Assembly (NCBI RefSeq): GCF_028502605.1
Contig: NC_079235.1
Coordinates: 3,038,001-3,102,000, forward strand
Direction: 5' to 3'
DNA from: Trichoderma breve
Taxonomy: Eukaryota > Ascomycota > Sordariomycetes > Hypocreales > Hypocreaceae
Length of the DNA: 64,000 nucleotides
Below the pieces are notes generated by a model. It ran no database searches, was not told the DNA's origin, and worked only from the letters and a program-made list of their open reading frames with translations. This document shows positions 1-10,883 of this stretch, in pieces. The first letter of the stretch is position 1, and each line of letters starts with the position of its first letter. The position numbers and the translations under genes were made by a program.

Positions 1-923
1 GGATCCTGTTGAGGTGATGAAGGGGCATCTGGCAATTCAGACAAGATCCGATCGTCTGGCTGTCTGGATGGTCCAGGTTCTCTTCTCGAAACTTTCTCAG
101 GCCGTGAGCTACTTTGCTGCAGTTCTAGACTCTTGCGTTTCCTCGGGTTGGAGGACTCGGCAGCCTCTGGTGATTCTGGTTCTTCGATTTCGTCCTTTCC
201 GCGAGTGCGTCGTCTGTTATTTAATGGTGTGGATTCAGCCTCGGGCTCGAATTCCTCTTCACTGTCCTCTTCAGAGTCTTGGACGACCGTCGAAGAATCA
301 TGAAGAGGTTTCCGGTTCGCACCAAGAATACTCGGTTCTCGCGCACGCCTCTTGAAGAGACCGAGATTGAAAGAAGAGCCAACCCTAGGGGTAGTTCCGC
401 TCCGGCTGCTGGGTCGAATCGGGGGATCGTTTCTTCCTATGAAACTGGACCGTCGTGACTGAGAGCGGAGGGCACTGTATGACAAGGTTGAAATATCTCC
501 TGAGAGCGCCGTACCGGGAATGTCGCCTTCCGCAAAGCTGTCATCCAAGTTTCCAAAATCACTATCGCCCAGATCCAGTCCACTTGTACGTCGGTTGTGT
601 CCAGGCGTCGCCGCAGTATGTCGACCAAATTCTATTGAGCTTCGTGAGCTTGCACGCATCGCCGATCTCTCGCTTGTCATTGCCGCATCTTCGTTGGCAA
701 GCTCCTTGAGCGCCTCGTCGCGAGAGCTGTTTGCGCTTTTGATAGCATCATCCTCGTTAATGTCGAGTCGTGCAAGTGAAGGAGTCTTCCTGGGGCGTCC
801 CCGGGGCCGTCCTCTCGTTTCGGGCTTCTTTTCAATCGCAACATTGGGACTGCTGCTGGCTGGCTCTGCAACAGCTCTGGCTGCTCGAGGTGGACGACCA
901 CGTCCTCTCGCGGGCCGCGGCAT
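1..923 (-). CDS. AT-hook, low-complexity nuclear protein (5' part; gene runs off left edge)
   Basis: An open frame starts at the ATG at 923 and stays open to base 1, giving 307 residues without a stop, so the C-terminal part lies outside the window. The N-terminus is very basic: RPARGRGRPPRAAR at residues 3-16, then an AT-hook-like RGRPRGRPRK at about residues 36-45. After this come Ser/Arg-rich disordered sequence, a conserved-looking FKRRAREPSIL patch near residue 190, and an acidic stretch (DSEEDSEEEFEPE) followed by KRKSLE. AT-hooks bind AT-rich minor grooves, so a chromatin or chromosome-associated role is inferred. Two Mlu-type cell-cycle boxes lie about 215-230 nt upstream of the start. 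I do not recognise the family; an inner-kinetochore or chromosome-segregation protein is only a guess. No intron is needed in the visible part. Confidence 0.72.
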   Translation of the reverse strand, partial: MPRPARGRGRPPRAARAVAEPASSSPNVAIEKKPETRGRPRGRPRKTPSLARLDINEDDAIKSANSSRDEALKELANEDAAMTSERSAMRASSRSSIEFGRHTAATPGHNRRTSGLDLGDSDFGNLDDSFAEGDIPGTALSGDISTLSYSALRSQSRRSSFIGRNDPPIRPSSRSGTTPRVGSSFNLGLFKRRAREPSILGANRKPLHDSSTVVQDSEEDSEEEFEPEAESTPLNNRRRTRGKDEIEEPESPEAAESSNPRKRKSLELQQSSSRPEKVSRREPGPSRQPDDRILSELPDAPSSPQQD

Positions 924-1599
924 TGCAATCAGCGTGAAGTGCACAAAGGGAGGACGATGTTTTGGTGATTGCAACTGATGAAATAGGAATAAACCAGGCC
1001 TGTCGCGTTGGTTTGGTCGATGGGCACGTCCAAAATACAATGGAAAGTAAAATCCCGGTTTGCTGCTGCGTGAACCACCACGATGTGGGTTGGGCAACAG
1101 TATCGGCTGTGAGGGTTAATTTAGCTTAAAGTCTTGACGCGTCCTGACGCGGGCGGAAGTGGAGGATTCGCGAGGCTGTCACTTTTTTGGCGGGGCCGTG
1201 CCTAAAAAAATAAAAAAAATCAAAGTGAAAATAAAGAGCTAGCATGGTACGATACCTGGTACATGTACCTTCAGCCTTACCACACTCATAACTTCAAGTT
1301 ATCGCTGAACTCATACCATACGATGCATAGTATAGATATAGGTATAGGTAGATGTAGATGTAGAAAGCCAATTGCATGTAATTTTCTTTTTCTATGATTT
1401 CTCTTCATATTGGAGATATATCCTCATACCATAGATTCTTACACACCAGAGGCCTTTCACCCTGGTCATCTCTCCTGGTTCGTCAATACAGCTAGTCATA
1501 CACGGCTCTTAATCACCCAAATGATCCCAATTCCCTTTTGTTGTTCCCATATTATGCCAAATAATAGAGCAAAAATCACTCATAATCCGTCATTGCTGT
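924..1599. other. Intergenic spacer (AT-hook gene promoter, MRH4 3' side)
   Basis: This is the 5' side of the AT-hook gene and the 3' side of MRH4, both on the minus strand. It contains an ACGCGT box and a second ACGCG at 1137-1152, an A-rich run near 1204-1240, and TA-rich repeats (TAGATATAGGTATAGGTAGATGTAGATGTAG) around 1331-1361. I see no coding ORF. Confidence 0.6.
1137..1152 (-). promoter_or_regulatory. Paired Mlu cell-cycle box (MBF-type) candidates
   Basis: ACGCGT at 1137-1142 is followed by TGACGCGG at 1145-1152, about 215-230 nt upstream of the AT-hook gene start. ACGCGT is the known MBF/DSC1 recognition core for G1/S genes in yeasts. The pair is seen directly; its function is inferred. 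Confidence 0.4.
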
Positions 1600-3447
1600 C
1601 TAAATGAGCGCCTGGCCCATAAACATGCTCTTCTTCACATCGGCAACGACATCTCTTCTGTCGTCATTACCCACAAGGACAATGCCTCTTCCTCGTCGCC
1701 CCATTCTTCCGGCACGGCCTAGGCGGTGAATAAAATCAATGGTGGTGTGAGGTACATCATACAGGATAACGTGTCGAACAGCTAGAGTATCAATGCCTCG
1801 AGACGCCAAGTCAGTCACTACCAGTGCCTTGACGTTGGTCAGGGACCGGTGGCGGGATGGGTTCGGCGATGCAATGATTCGCAGCGGTTCAGCTGTTGTG
1901 AAAGTCTCCAGAATTTCGCCGTGGCGCTTCTCGGGAGTGTCCCTGTGCAGTGCCTGCGCGTCAATGCCCTTTGAACGAAGATACTCTGCAACCTGCTCTG
2001 TCTTTTCTCGCTCGTTGACAAAGACCATGACTCTGCGGACGTCAATTTCATCCTTGGCCAGATTTTCGTGCTGAGAAGCCTCTCTTCCGATTGTGTAGAT
2101 GACGTCGGCACAAGCAAGGTCTTTGTTATTGCGGTAGGGATCCTTCGAGACGTCAATGACACCAAGTTGAACACGTCGGGGAATAGCGTGAAGGTTTGGT
2201 GTAGTGATTCTGATCATCTTGGGATAGTTGGTAGCCAGATAATTGTTCAATTTTCTCGGAATTGTTGCTGAGCAGCAGATGAGCTGCTTCATTGAGGGCG
2301 ATGAACGCTCGACGATACTAGATGTGACAGAAGAGAAACTTCGATCGAACAGCGAATCCGCTTCGTCAATGATCAGATGGGACACTCGGGAGAGGATGTT
2401 GGGATCAGAATCTGCAATCGAGGCCAGCAGGTGAGGTGTTGAGATGACGAGATCGACGCCTTTTGGTCCGTACAGGTTTCGCTGAATCTGCTGAGGTTTG
2501 AGATTGGATGACAGTATCTCCGTCTTGAATTTCGTCACATGCGACAGCTTCTTGGCCACGAGCCCAACCTGATGAGCCAGCTCCGCCGTAGGAACCAAGA
2601 CAATAACCTTGGGCCTGGCCATGGTGGGGTGAGGCTCCTCGAAAGGCTTTCCTTTGAAATCCGCAGCCTTTTGGCGCTCCCTCTCTACTTCTGCTCGCTC
2701 TTTGTAGGCTTGAATCTCCGTATCCTGTGCTTCGGCCGCCTTCAACGCATCAATGGCAGGCAGTAGATAGGCGAGAGTTTTACCCGATCCCGTCTCCGCA
2801 GCCAACAAGAATGAAGATTGCCCCTCATGTCCGACCCTTTTCTCTCCTGGCTCCCTTTGTCCTAGCAGGGCGGGAATTGCCAATCGCTGTACCGGCGTTG
2901 GGCGAATATCCACCAATCCTGCGAATACCTCGTCGACAACGGCCGTTTTCAGAGCTGGGAGGAGATCAAACTGATCAAACGACTCGTAGCTCTGCATCTT
3001 CTCCTTTAACGACGTGCGCTTGTTGTACGACACCGAGGCCAAGGCGCGCTGCATCTTGAGTGCCTTTCTATCATCCTGCGGCCGCCTTCTGCTGCCCTCC
3101 TCTTGAGTCGATTTGCGATCGCCGGAACGAGCTCTTGTCGACGCGCGGGTTGGGTCAAAATTGGCTACCCTCCTGTTCATTCCAGCGAATGGGCCTGCAA
3201 CTCTCTCTCGTTGTGGTCTGCGTTCATCTCGGGATAGGCGTGGTGCTCGGTGAACTTGGTCGGCAAGGACCATGCGCGAGGGCTTGTCCTTGGCTCGCTG
3301 GGAGAAGAAGCGCTGGCCGAGGCATGGTTGCACCGACGCCTGCACTGAGGGTATCACTGAGGGTATCACTGAAGGCTGTAGTAACGGGCGGCTCCTGATT
3401 GTGTGCACACAGCGTAAGCAAACCGAGTTTGCGGCTGCGCGGCGCAT
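1600..3447 (-). CDS. MRH4: Mitochondrial DEAD-box ATP-dependent RNA helicase MRH4
   Basis: This single-exon gene encodes 615 aa from the first in-frame ATG at 3447; the frame is open farther upstream but without an ATG. The start MRRAAANSVCLRCVHTIRS is a basic, acid-free stretch like a mitochondrial presequence, followed by a low-complexity PSVIPSVIPSV repeat and Arg-rich linkers. Helicase motifs are present in order: AETGSGKT (Walker A), PTAELAHQ (Ia), STPHLL (Ib), DEAD (II), CSATIP (III), TDLASRGID (V) and HRLGRAGRMGR (VI). This order, the long insertion between motifs I and Ia and the organelle-like N-terminus match the Mrh4 family, which assembles the mitochondrial large ribosomal subunit around 21S rRNA. 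The short tail after motif VI (MFMGQALI) is complete. Confidence 0.9.
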   Translation of the reverse strand: MRRAAANSVCLRCVHTIRSRPLLQPSVIPSVIPSVQASVQPCLGQRFFSQRAKDKPSRMVLADQVHRAPRLSRDERRPQRERVAGPFAGMNRRVANFDPTRASTRARSGDRKSTQEEGSRRRPQDDRKALKMQRALASVSYNKRTSLKEKMQSYESFDQFDLLPALKTAVVDEVFAGLVDIRPTPVQRLAIPALLGQREPGEKRVGHEGQSSFLLAAETGSGKTLAYLLPAIDALKAAEAQDTEIQAYKERAEVERERQKAADFKGKPFEEPHPTMARPKVIVLVPTAELAHQVGLVAKKLSHVTKFKTEILSSNLKPQQIQRNLYGPKGVDLVISTPHLLASIADSDPNILSRVSHLIIDEADSLFDRSFSSVTSSIVERSSPSMKQLICCSATIPRKLNNYLATNYPKMIRITTPNLHAIPRRVQLGVIDVSKDPYRNNKDLACADVIYTIGREASQHENLAKDEIDVRRVMVFVNEREKTEQVAEYLRSKGIDAQALHRDTPEKRHGEILETFTTAEPLRIIASPNPSRHRSLTNVKALVVTDLASRGIDTLAVRHVILYDVPHTTIDFIHRLGRAGRMGRRGRGIVLVGNDDRRDVVADVKKSMFMGQALI

Positions 3448-4060
3448 TATGGCGAAGTCGTTGGTGTAATGGAGGAGTTGCACCAAGATTTGCAACTTTT
3501 TTTTCTTTGAGCTTATCGATCCGGAGTGCGGTTCGGTAGTGCTAGCGCCGGCTCCGCTGAGCGGCGTCCCGGCCCGACTTCACTATTAGAAGATGGGAAA
3601 ATGGCGACTTTGAGTACTTGCATTTAAACAAAGCATTCGTAATATAGATTAGTAGTGACTGAATTCCCTGTAATAAAATACCATTCCGTAGTAGAAAGGA
3701 AAGGAGCACGGTGATGGATTTTACTCCAATGCGTCTTTGATTGTGGTATTCAATGCTATACTAAGCACGGAGGAAAGGAGATGCATATTCTTGCAGAGAT
3801 AATATGTTCATTGCGCTTAGTTCATAAGAAGCAGCAGATAAATGAAAATGCTAATTCCACAGACAAGCGGTTGCTTGCAAAGTGCAAAAGAAAAGAAAAA
3901 GAAAAAGAAAAAGAAAGAAATCACATCCTCCGCTAACTGCGGTTGGCCTACTGCGTATATGTGAGGACTGACGTCATGTTCTGTCCATCGTGTCACTACA
4001 TTCCCATTCTATAGACCCGGTCCAGTATTCGCATCAAATTCACTCAGAAAATTCCGTGGA
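3448..4060. other. Intergenic spacer (MRH4 promoter)
   Basis: The spacer separates two minus-strand genes and holds the MRH4 upstream region. A short GC-rich patch lies at 3540-3580, and an A/G tract (AAAAGAAAAAGAAAAAG type) lies near 3888-3920. No coding potential is visible. Confidence 0.5.
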
Positions 4061-5199
4061 TCACTTCATCATAAGGTGTTCGCCTTGCTCGATTGTGGGG
4101 CTCTTCGCACGACCAGTGCCCTTCTTGAGGTAGCTGGACGTAGCCATTGGGTGGGAAGCATCCTCGGGACCGGGAGTTTTGGGCTCTTCAGCAATGGACC
4201 CAAGTGATACCAGAGACCGATTTCGACCGCTGCTAGTTGACATTCGATTCTCTCGTTTTCTGGCAGTGACTGGACTGAGGGACCCTGCTGACAAGAGACT
4301 GTCATCCGAGTCTACGCTTGATCTTCTGCCGTCCAACCGAGGCGATGGCTGTTGATCATCAACGATGGCTTGGTCCTCGCTTAGGCTGGATTGGATTTTG
4401 CGCAAAGTACTGAAAATGGAAGTCTTGTCTGAAGGAAATTGCTCAATAGTGGGGTCGTTCATGTCCACATCATCAATGTCGTACTCGGTGAGCTTGGGCT
4501 TCGAGTCCTGCCGCAGTTTACTGTCATCAAGGGCATCATGGTCCAAAGCATCGTCGACAAATTCGTATGCGCCAAAACACTCATGTGCAAACAATGGAGT
4601 TTTGAGTTCTTCGTCAATTTCGCTCTCACCGCCAGACCCGCTAATCTGAGGCGACGACGTGTCGTCCTATTCGGTCTGTTAGATGTTACCGCGTTGGAAA
4701 TTGTTCAAAGGCATGACGCCTAATCCTACCTTGTCGAGGTTAGAGGCTACGTCCGCAACCTCGGCTGCAACCGACGCAACTTGCTCAATAGGGGTTGAAG
4801 TCCTTCTTCCCTCATCATCTTTAATCTTGGATACGTAACTCTTGGGCAGTGTCAATATGTTGTTGCGGTTGCCCGACTCGTCGGTAGCTAAGAAAAACAG
4901 TGTTTTGTCAGGGGAGGTGGTCTGATGTAGATAGTAGAGAAGGATGATGAGCACTCACCGGTTGGCCTATTCTCGTCCAAGAGCCAGGGGCCGTCTCTCC
5001 CGGCCTTGAACCTGAAATGATACTCCCTCCCAGGCTCAACGAAAACCCGCGACTCGAAGACGTATTCACCTCCTTCTTGGCGAGAGCCCATCTCCTGGAG
5101 CCCCCACTCCAAGGCCGTAAAGTTTCCGGCCAGGAACACGGGAGGCTCTGTCCCAGGGGAGCGGAAGGTAACGGTATAGGGAACGGCGGTTGGAGACAT
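4061..5199 (-). CDS. CBM48 / AMPK glycogen-binding-domain protein (Mdg1/Crp1-like), three exons
   Basis: Exons at 5199-4959, 4887-4730 and 4666-4061 give 334 aa. Introns start GTGAGT and GTAGG and end CTTAG and ATAG. Residues 5-98 form an E-set/CBM48 fold: VTFRSPGTEPPVFLAGNFT, then EWGLQEM, a YHFRFKAG strand, GPWLLDENRP, and NNILTLP at the end. This is the layout of the glycogen-recognition domain of AMPK beta and of yeast Mdg1/Crp1. The rest is acidic and Ser-rich, with short patches such as SSYLKKGTGRAK near the C-terminus, and looks disordered. The known relatives link carbohydrate status or signalling to other pathways, but the exact role here is unknown. Domain-level identification is firm; the paralogue assignment is not. 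Confidence 0.85.
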
Positions 5200-6623
5200 G
5201 ATGACGGCGATGGAGATGATGAAACAGATGCACGGTGGGGGTTAGTCGAGATGCTGTTTCGCACTTGTATGCACTCGTATGGCAGTTGAGGGCGAACAAG
5301 GGGCAAGCTGGTAAATGCTGTAAGGAACCGCACCGCTTGTTTGGTGAAAAAGGAGCTGGATTTTGCTGCCTTGCATATGGTAGAGCAAGGATTTGATGGG
5401 CTGATCAGACACCAAGAGAGTCTCTTATGCGGGGTTTCAGGCGTGCAAAGTCAATGTAAAGACAAGCTTGACAGGCTCCTGAATGGCTTTGCGCTTGGAG
5501 GGTTTGCCGGGCCGTGACGATTGCTTGGTAGTGTCAAAGGCTAATTCCTTGCTTGTGATGGAGGGCGGCTTTGGATCCCGTACGGCTCATTGAATCGTCA
5601 TGGCTGGTGAGTGGCACCTGGCGGTGACGTGGGCGTCGCGTAAGGCCTAGAGCAAAGCAGCGATCAAATGCCTCGAGAGGAGGAGGATTGGGGGCATTTG
5701 GGGAGGTATTTATTGCCATGCTATGCCATGCCATGCTACTGTAATGCTCTCGCTATGTATTTCATTTAGTCATTAGCCGAGCGAGCAGATGCAATGCACC
5801 TCTGCTTTTCTGCGAGGTGACAAGGCCCTACAGTACGAGTATGTACAAGGTCTCCAATACGACGCAGATCTGGGCGGAAGAGCCAAGGGTCGAGGTTCCT
5901 TGGACAAGCTCCACGGTACTCTGCTGTACTGAACTTGCTCGTTTCTGTACCGGCCAGGACGGGGCTAGGCGTGAGATCATGGGCCTGGGGTCGAACCAAT
6001 CACATTACATCTTCCACTGGGTATCTTGTGCGGAGAAGCTGGTCCGAGACAGTTGCGGTAGGTACCTAGCAGGGTGCTAGTGCTAGGGATTACTACAGAT
6101 ACCGCTACTGTACCTTAGCTTGACGGTTAATGGCTGATGGTCAATGGTTAATGGCACCTCGAAACAAGGTTCGGTGTCAGGCAGTGTGTGGCACCTTGGG
6201 TTCTTTGTACCTGAGCAGTCAGTAATGATACTCTGAGTACTTTTACAATATGGAATTGGATATCAAAATTCAATGTTTCACATTTCCAAAACATCAATAC
6301 CTCCTATTATTGGCTCATACTCGATTGTACCTACAAAACAATTGAAACCAGACGCAATGCTGTCCATGTTTAGTCAGGGCGCTGAGCCGCTGTGTAACGA
6401 GACGCGACGTCATTTGTCATGCAACGCCCCCGGGTACCTGCCAGTGTATGGACTCTGGCACCAATTAGCCCGTACTCGTACTAGCTGCGAGTAACCTCAA
6501 AAAATTATTCGAATCCATTGGCATTTTTGCTATCTTCACCACAACAACAGCTGCGCTTCGGCTGGTACTTGCGCGAGGCTTCTTCTACCATCAGCGTCCA
6601 TTCCATTTGACAAAACTGCAGCC
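5200..6623. other. Divergent intergenic region between the CBM48 gene and IWR1
   Basis: This is the shared upstream region of two divergently transcribed genes. It contains two TACTCGTA-type octamers (5834-5841, 6473-6480) and a GGTAGGTACCTAGC element near 6058. Repeated TGGTTAATGG / TGGTCAATGG words occur around 6126-6153. I see no supported gene. Confidence 0.5.
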
Positions 6624-8049
6624 ATGTCGATTCCCCCGCAGCTCATCCGTGTCAAGCGCAAGCGGGACGATGAGTCTCCCGTTACTTTTCTCCGTCAGTT
6701 TGCCCGATGACGGCTCTCAGCACCAGCGTTACTCTAACATCATGTAGAGCTCGATGAAGGGGCTAAGCGCCATCGCAGTGAGGCGAACTGGGTGTACCAG
6801 CGACGAGAATCAACGGCAGCACCGTCGGGCCCAGCTATCAGCCGTGGCGATGGCAGACCGGTGATTCATGTCTCGCAGCCGGAAGCTGTAGCCTCTCCGT
6901 CCAAGACTCGCAACGACGACCATAGTTCGGGCTCAATGGGCGACATACGGGGAGCCGCGAAGCGATCTGCAGATAGGCAGCTCTCGGAACAGCGCAAGTT
7001 CCATGTATCACGAGCGATGCTAGCCCAGGCATCCGCCAACCAAGGATCGGCCCGTCCAGGAAGCTCGAAGCATGCATCTTATGGACCAACTATATTCATC
7101 GAGCGTACCGGACGTAAGAAGATTATACCAAGGTCCTCACGCCAGAGCCTTGTCATAAAAGATGCCCACGCCATTATAGCTCAAGACCACCCGCAGGAGA
7201 TGGTGACGACACCTGACGAGTCTGTTGAGCAGAAACATCTCAAGAAGCCTGGTGTTGCAAGGAGACGTGATCCTTCGCAGGAACCCCCGGCTCGTGCGCC
7301 TCTCCCACAGTCGCTGGCCAATCGCAATGCCGATGATATGGACAAAATCACTGCTGATATGAACCAATGGGTGTTAAACGAGATTGGCGCAAACTTACAC
7401 GCTATGGAAGTGGAAAGAAAGCAGGCGGAGAAGCCAAGATTCAGACCCAAAGCCCCTGAAAAGAGATATCAAGAGCGCCACCCTGAGATTACCGCAGCAT
7501 CAACTCCACCTGTCGAGGAGTCGGGAGATACACCAATGGCAGACGCAAGCGAGGAGGAAGGGGACGACGAGGATTGGATCATTGAGGAGTACGTCCGCAT
7601 TCCGGCTCACTCCATGGGCCTCAACGTCGTGCCGTCTGATATTGGTATCTTGGTCTTGAATGGAGAGGAGGAGAGCCAGCTATTTTACGGGTCACCTCAA
7701 GATGAAGATGACGAGTATGCCGAAGATGATGAGGACGAAAATGGTAAGTTCACCCACCATGCAAGACGCTGATCCAAGCAAGACAAAGCCTCACCTATTT
7801 TTGTGCACAGCGGAAAACTACTATACGGCAGACTATCCAGAGGACGAGGTCGACACCGAGGACGAGTTCGATCGTCACGCTTACATGTACCGCAATGCCA
7901 ACGCTTCAGATGAAGAAGAGTTTGATGACAACGAATACGACAGCGATGAGATTGTCATGGAAGGCCAGGACGACGACGACGATGACGCAAGAATGGACCG
8001 CATCCGGGAATTCATGCAACGCAACGCGGCATTTCGAGACGCGCGATAA
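6624..8049 (+). CDS. IWR1: RNA polymerase II nuclear-import factor Iwr1, three exons
   Basis: Exons at 6624-6693, 6748-7743 and 7811-8049 give 434 aa. The donors are GTCAGT and GTAAGT; the acceptors are TAG and CAG. The N-terminus MSIPPQLIRVKRKRDDES carries the Iwr1 hallmark IRVKRKRD patch, which serves as a bipartite NLS in yeast. The middle is a basic/polar linker. The C-terminal third is strongly acidic: DDEDWIIEEYVRIP at about residue 305, then YYTADYPEDEVDTEDEFD and a YMYRNANASDEEEFDDNEYDSDE block, which is the conserved Iwr1 domain. Iwr1 binds assembled RNA polymerase II in the cytoplasm and directs its import through importin. The first intron falls after only 23 codons. The IWR1 stop faces the convergent SANT-like gene 1.7 kb away. 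Confidence 0.9.
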
Positions 8050-9729
8050 GACAGCCTTGCTCTTTGTCCGTCTGTTAGTTGTCATGCACGGCAGATTAAC
8101 GCACACCATCCGCCCCCCTCTCCCGATCTCGCCGTCTGCTCATCTATCAAGTGCTGTCCGGCATCGTCATTCCCTCCCTCCCCTCCCTAGAGCATCACAA
8201 CACCTCGCCGTGTAACGGAGACCATTTTGATTCCTGGGCCTTAATCCTCTCCCCCCCTCTCCCCCCACGTGGCTGGGCTACTTGTTCTCTCTCTTGCAGA
8301 ACATGATGCAACATGGCGCGCGCAGCACATACGCAGACACACACACTCGCCCAATTGACGTTTGTTGTACATGTAACACCTATATGTGTATGTATGTATG
8401 TGTTGGGCGACGCATTCCAGCACCCCTGGTCTCTTTTTTCGACATGGCGCTCACCGCTCACGTTGTTCCTCACTCACGTCTGCTGAGCCCGCTGGCTCGG
8501 GCCTCCTCACCCCCATTTACGTGGGAGGAAAAAGAGGTGGGAAAATGAGGCCTGAAAGTACACAGCGCTTTGGCCCTCTTTTTACTTTTAAAAATACTTC
8601 ACACATGCCTTTCTTCATCTTGTCACCGCTGAGCATGTTGTTGAGTAAAACACGCCGCTCCGAAAATCGGCTTTCCAACTGTGGAGGCTCTCTCTTTGCA
8701 AATTGTTGACCTTCAGAGTGGCAAACACACCGTTTAGGCTTCCCACGTGTTGCATATCTGCCCGAGTCCGTCAAGTTTGTTTGCTTGCTTGCTCCACGGC
8801 CGGCACGAAGAAATGCCAAAGAAGAGAAACTGGCGGGGGGGAGAAGAGGGGGGATGGGATCCTGTCAGGTCACATGCCCGCTGCCTCTGTCAATGGGGGA
8901 AGGGTACATGTTCGATTCTGACGCGCTCAAAGCTGGGCCATGATTTTCGGATGCCGGTGGCTCTAGATGCTGTGAGACGCAAGGGATAGCTACACCAATG
9001 CAGGGCAGCCCGAAAGGGGTCCCCAGAGGGAGGAGGGTGGCCAGAATAGTTCTGGAGGAGTAAGAGCAGTAAATCACAACTTATGGAAGACCTTAAAGTA
9101 GTAGTAGCAATACCAAGTAAATTGTCATCCTAATATACGACGTGAAATATGTTGACCGTCTTTTTTACACACTAAACCCCCCGTCCCATAGCCAGTCCAT
9201 TACCCAACCCTTTTTTCCCATACCCGTCCGGCGTTACCGTCATGTTTCCTCCTCATTAAGGCCCTAAATATATGCAGGAATAGACGGGGAGGCTTTTCTA
9301 GCCAGCCATCAGAAAATAACAGAAACAGTAAGAGCAACTATAGATACTAGTACATGGGAGAAAAAAACAAAAACATTTCTTGTAGAAAGTAGACGAAAAC
9401 AAAGCAAACCCTTGGATGCAAATGAACGCTGTCCTCCTATGCTTGATGCTTTGAACCATGCCCTCATTGTAGCATGTACAGTTGGACCCGAGAAAGAAAA
9501 AGCCCGTTTTATGAGTCTTGTCATAAGAAAAAGTGTTGTGGCCGACAAAAAAAAATATGTGTGTGAATGGTGGCATCTCCGCGAGGGAGAAGAGTATTAG
9601 TACACGGCCATACTGTTGTTGAGAGAGACTTTCGAGATGGAGAGAAATGGTGACTCTCCCCCCACTCTAGCGTGATTCTTTACTTCTTTTTTTCTTCTAA
9701 AAGTGTCTTGTGGTTGAAACAACAGCCGC
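8050..9729. other. Convergent 3' spacer
   Basis: The spacer lies between the stop of IWR1 and the stop of the SANT-like gene. It has pyrimidine-rich stretches (8100-8270), an imperfect CA/TG-rich stretch (8330-8402) and homopurine runs. No coding ORF is supported; it probably holds both 3' UTRs. Confidence 0.45.
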
Positions 9730-10883
9730 TTAGATTTTTAGGCGTCTCTGCTCTTTTCTCTTTCGCCGTTCTCTGCGTTCACGGAACTGCAAGGCTCGTT
9801 TGGAAGCTACAAGGGAGAAACGGTTAGCATCTAAACCATTTAGGTTGCATCAATGTGAATCAAAACTCACCCCAGTCGCGACACTTGCGTTTTGTTTCGT
9901 TGTCGACCCAGGAGTAGTGGATGGCTCGCTCAGGGTACCGCTGGGCAAGCCCCAAGGGCTCCATCGGCCGGTCCTGTGTATCTCTCTCGCGGCACTTGAT
10001 GCTAATGTGTTTGGGCTCCATGTCGTCATCGTTGTCAAAGATGAGCCAGCCATCATCGTCCCAAAGTGGGATACGCTGGTTCATACGGTAGTACCAAGCC
10101 TGAAGGCCTTGAACAGTCCTCTCCGGTGTTCGGCCAAACATGCTCGCAAAGTCTTGCTTGATACGCTGCCATTTAAGTTTCCTGTCGTGCCAGGCGTAGA
10201 TGATGAAATCTCCCTCTTCTGTGGTGTACTTTTGGTTGATGTGCCTCCCCTCGCTGTCTGGAGGTGGGCTGGGGTAGCCGTCCATTCTTGAAGGGCAGAA
10301 ATCGCTGCTAATGGCATAATTTGGGTAACTGGGCTCATGGATTGAAAAGGCCAACATTGACGGCAGTGGCTGAGGGAGTATGGAACCGCGACGCAGGCTA
10401 GGAAGAGGTGAGGGGGGAGTCCAAGACCGTGTTGATCCATTCGACCGTGCGATGGCGTCAACACCTTGATCAAATTCCTCGAGACTAGGCAATTTGATGG
10501 GAGAAGGGTTGGCGTATGAGTTGAGGCGAGTCAAACGAGGGATCGGGGAGCACTCTCGGGAGATACTTGAAGCAGCTGAGAACGACCCTGTTGGAACAAT
10601 GTTAGCTGTCCCGAGTCGATTACGCTGGTAGCTTTAGACTGAAAAAGGCTGGGAATCTGGTTGCCAAGAAGCACATACCCTCAGGTTTGACAATTGGACT
10701 GCCTGAGGTTGAGTCAGGAGGGGTTTGAGGGTGGAGTAGAGATCTTGGAATCGAAGATAGATGGTCGATAGACTGCTTTCTAGGGAGAAATGCCTCTCTA
10801 TGCATCATGCTGGCGATACCAAGCATGTTGAGTCTGGTTGGAGAAGAGCTCCGAAGTTCTTGAACCTCTTGCACGGTGAACAT
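9730..10883 (-). CDS. SANT/Myb-like domain protein of unknown function, three exons
   Basis: Exons at 10883-10679, 10587-9871 and 9806-9730 give 332 aa. Donors are GTATGT and GTGAGT; acceptors are CAG and TAG. The first 180 residues are Ser/Pro-rich and look disordered. At about residues 200-255 lies a compact Trp-rich helical block (TTEEGDFIIYAWHD, KWQRIKQDF, FGRTPERTVQGLQAWYYR) with the spacing of a SANT/Myb helix-turn-helix. It is followed by an acidic WDDDGWLIFDND patch and a conserved HYSWVDNETKRKCRDW segment. The last exon adds a very basic tail (RERRERRKRKEQRR), a likely nuclear localisation signal. A nuclear, DNA-binding role is inferred from these features. I do not recognise a named orthologue. 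Confidence 0.82.

Noticed and set aside
5985..6070. B-box-like GGTTCGACCCC on the minus strand
   Set aside because: The T-stem does not pair fully and no A-box is present.
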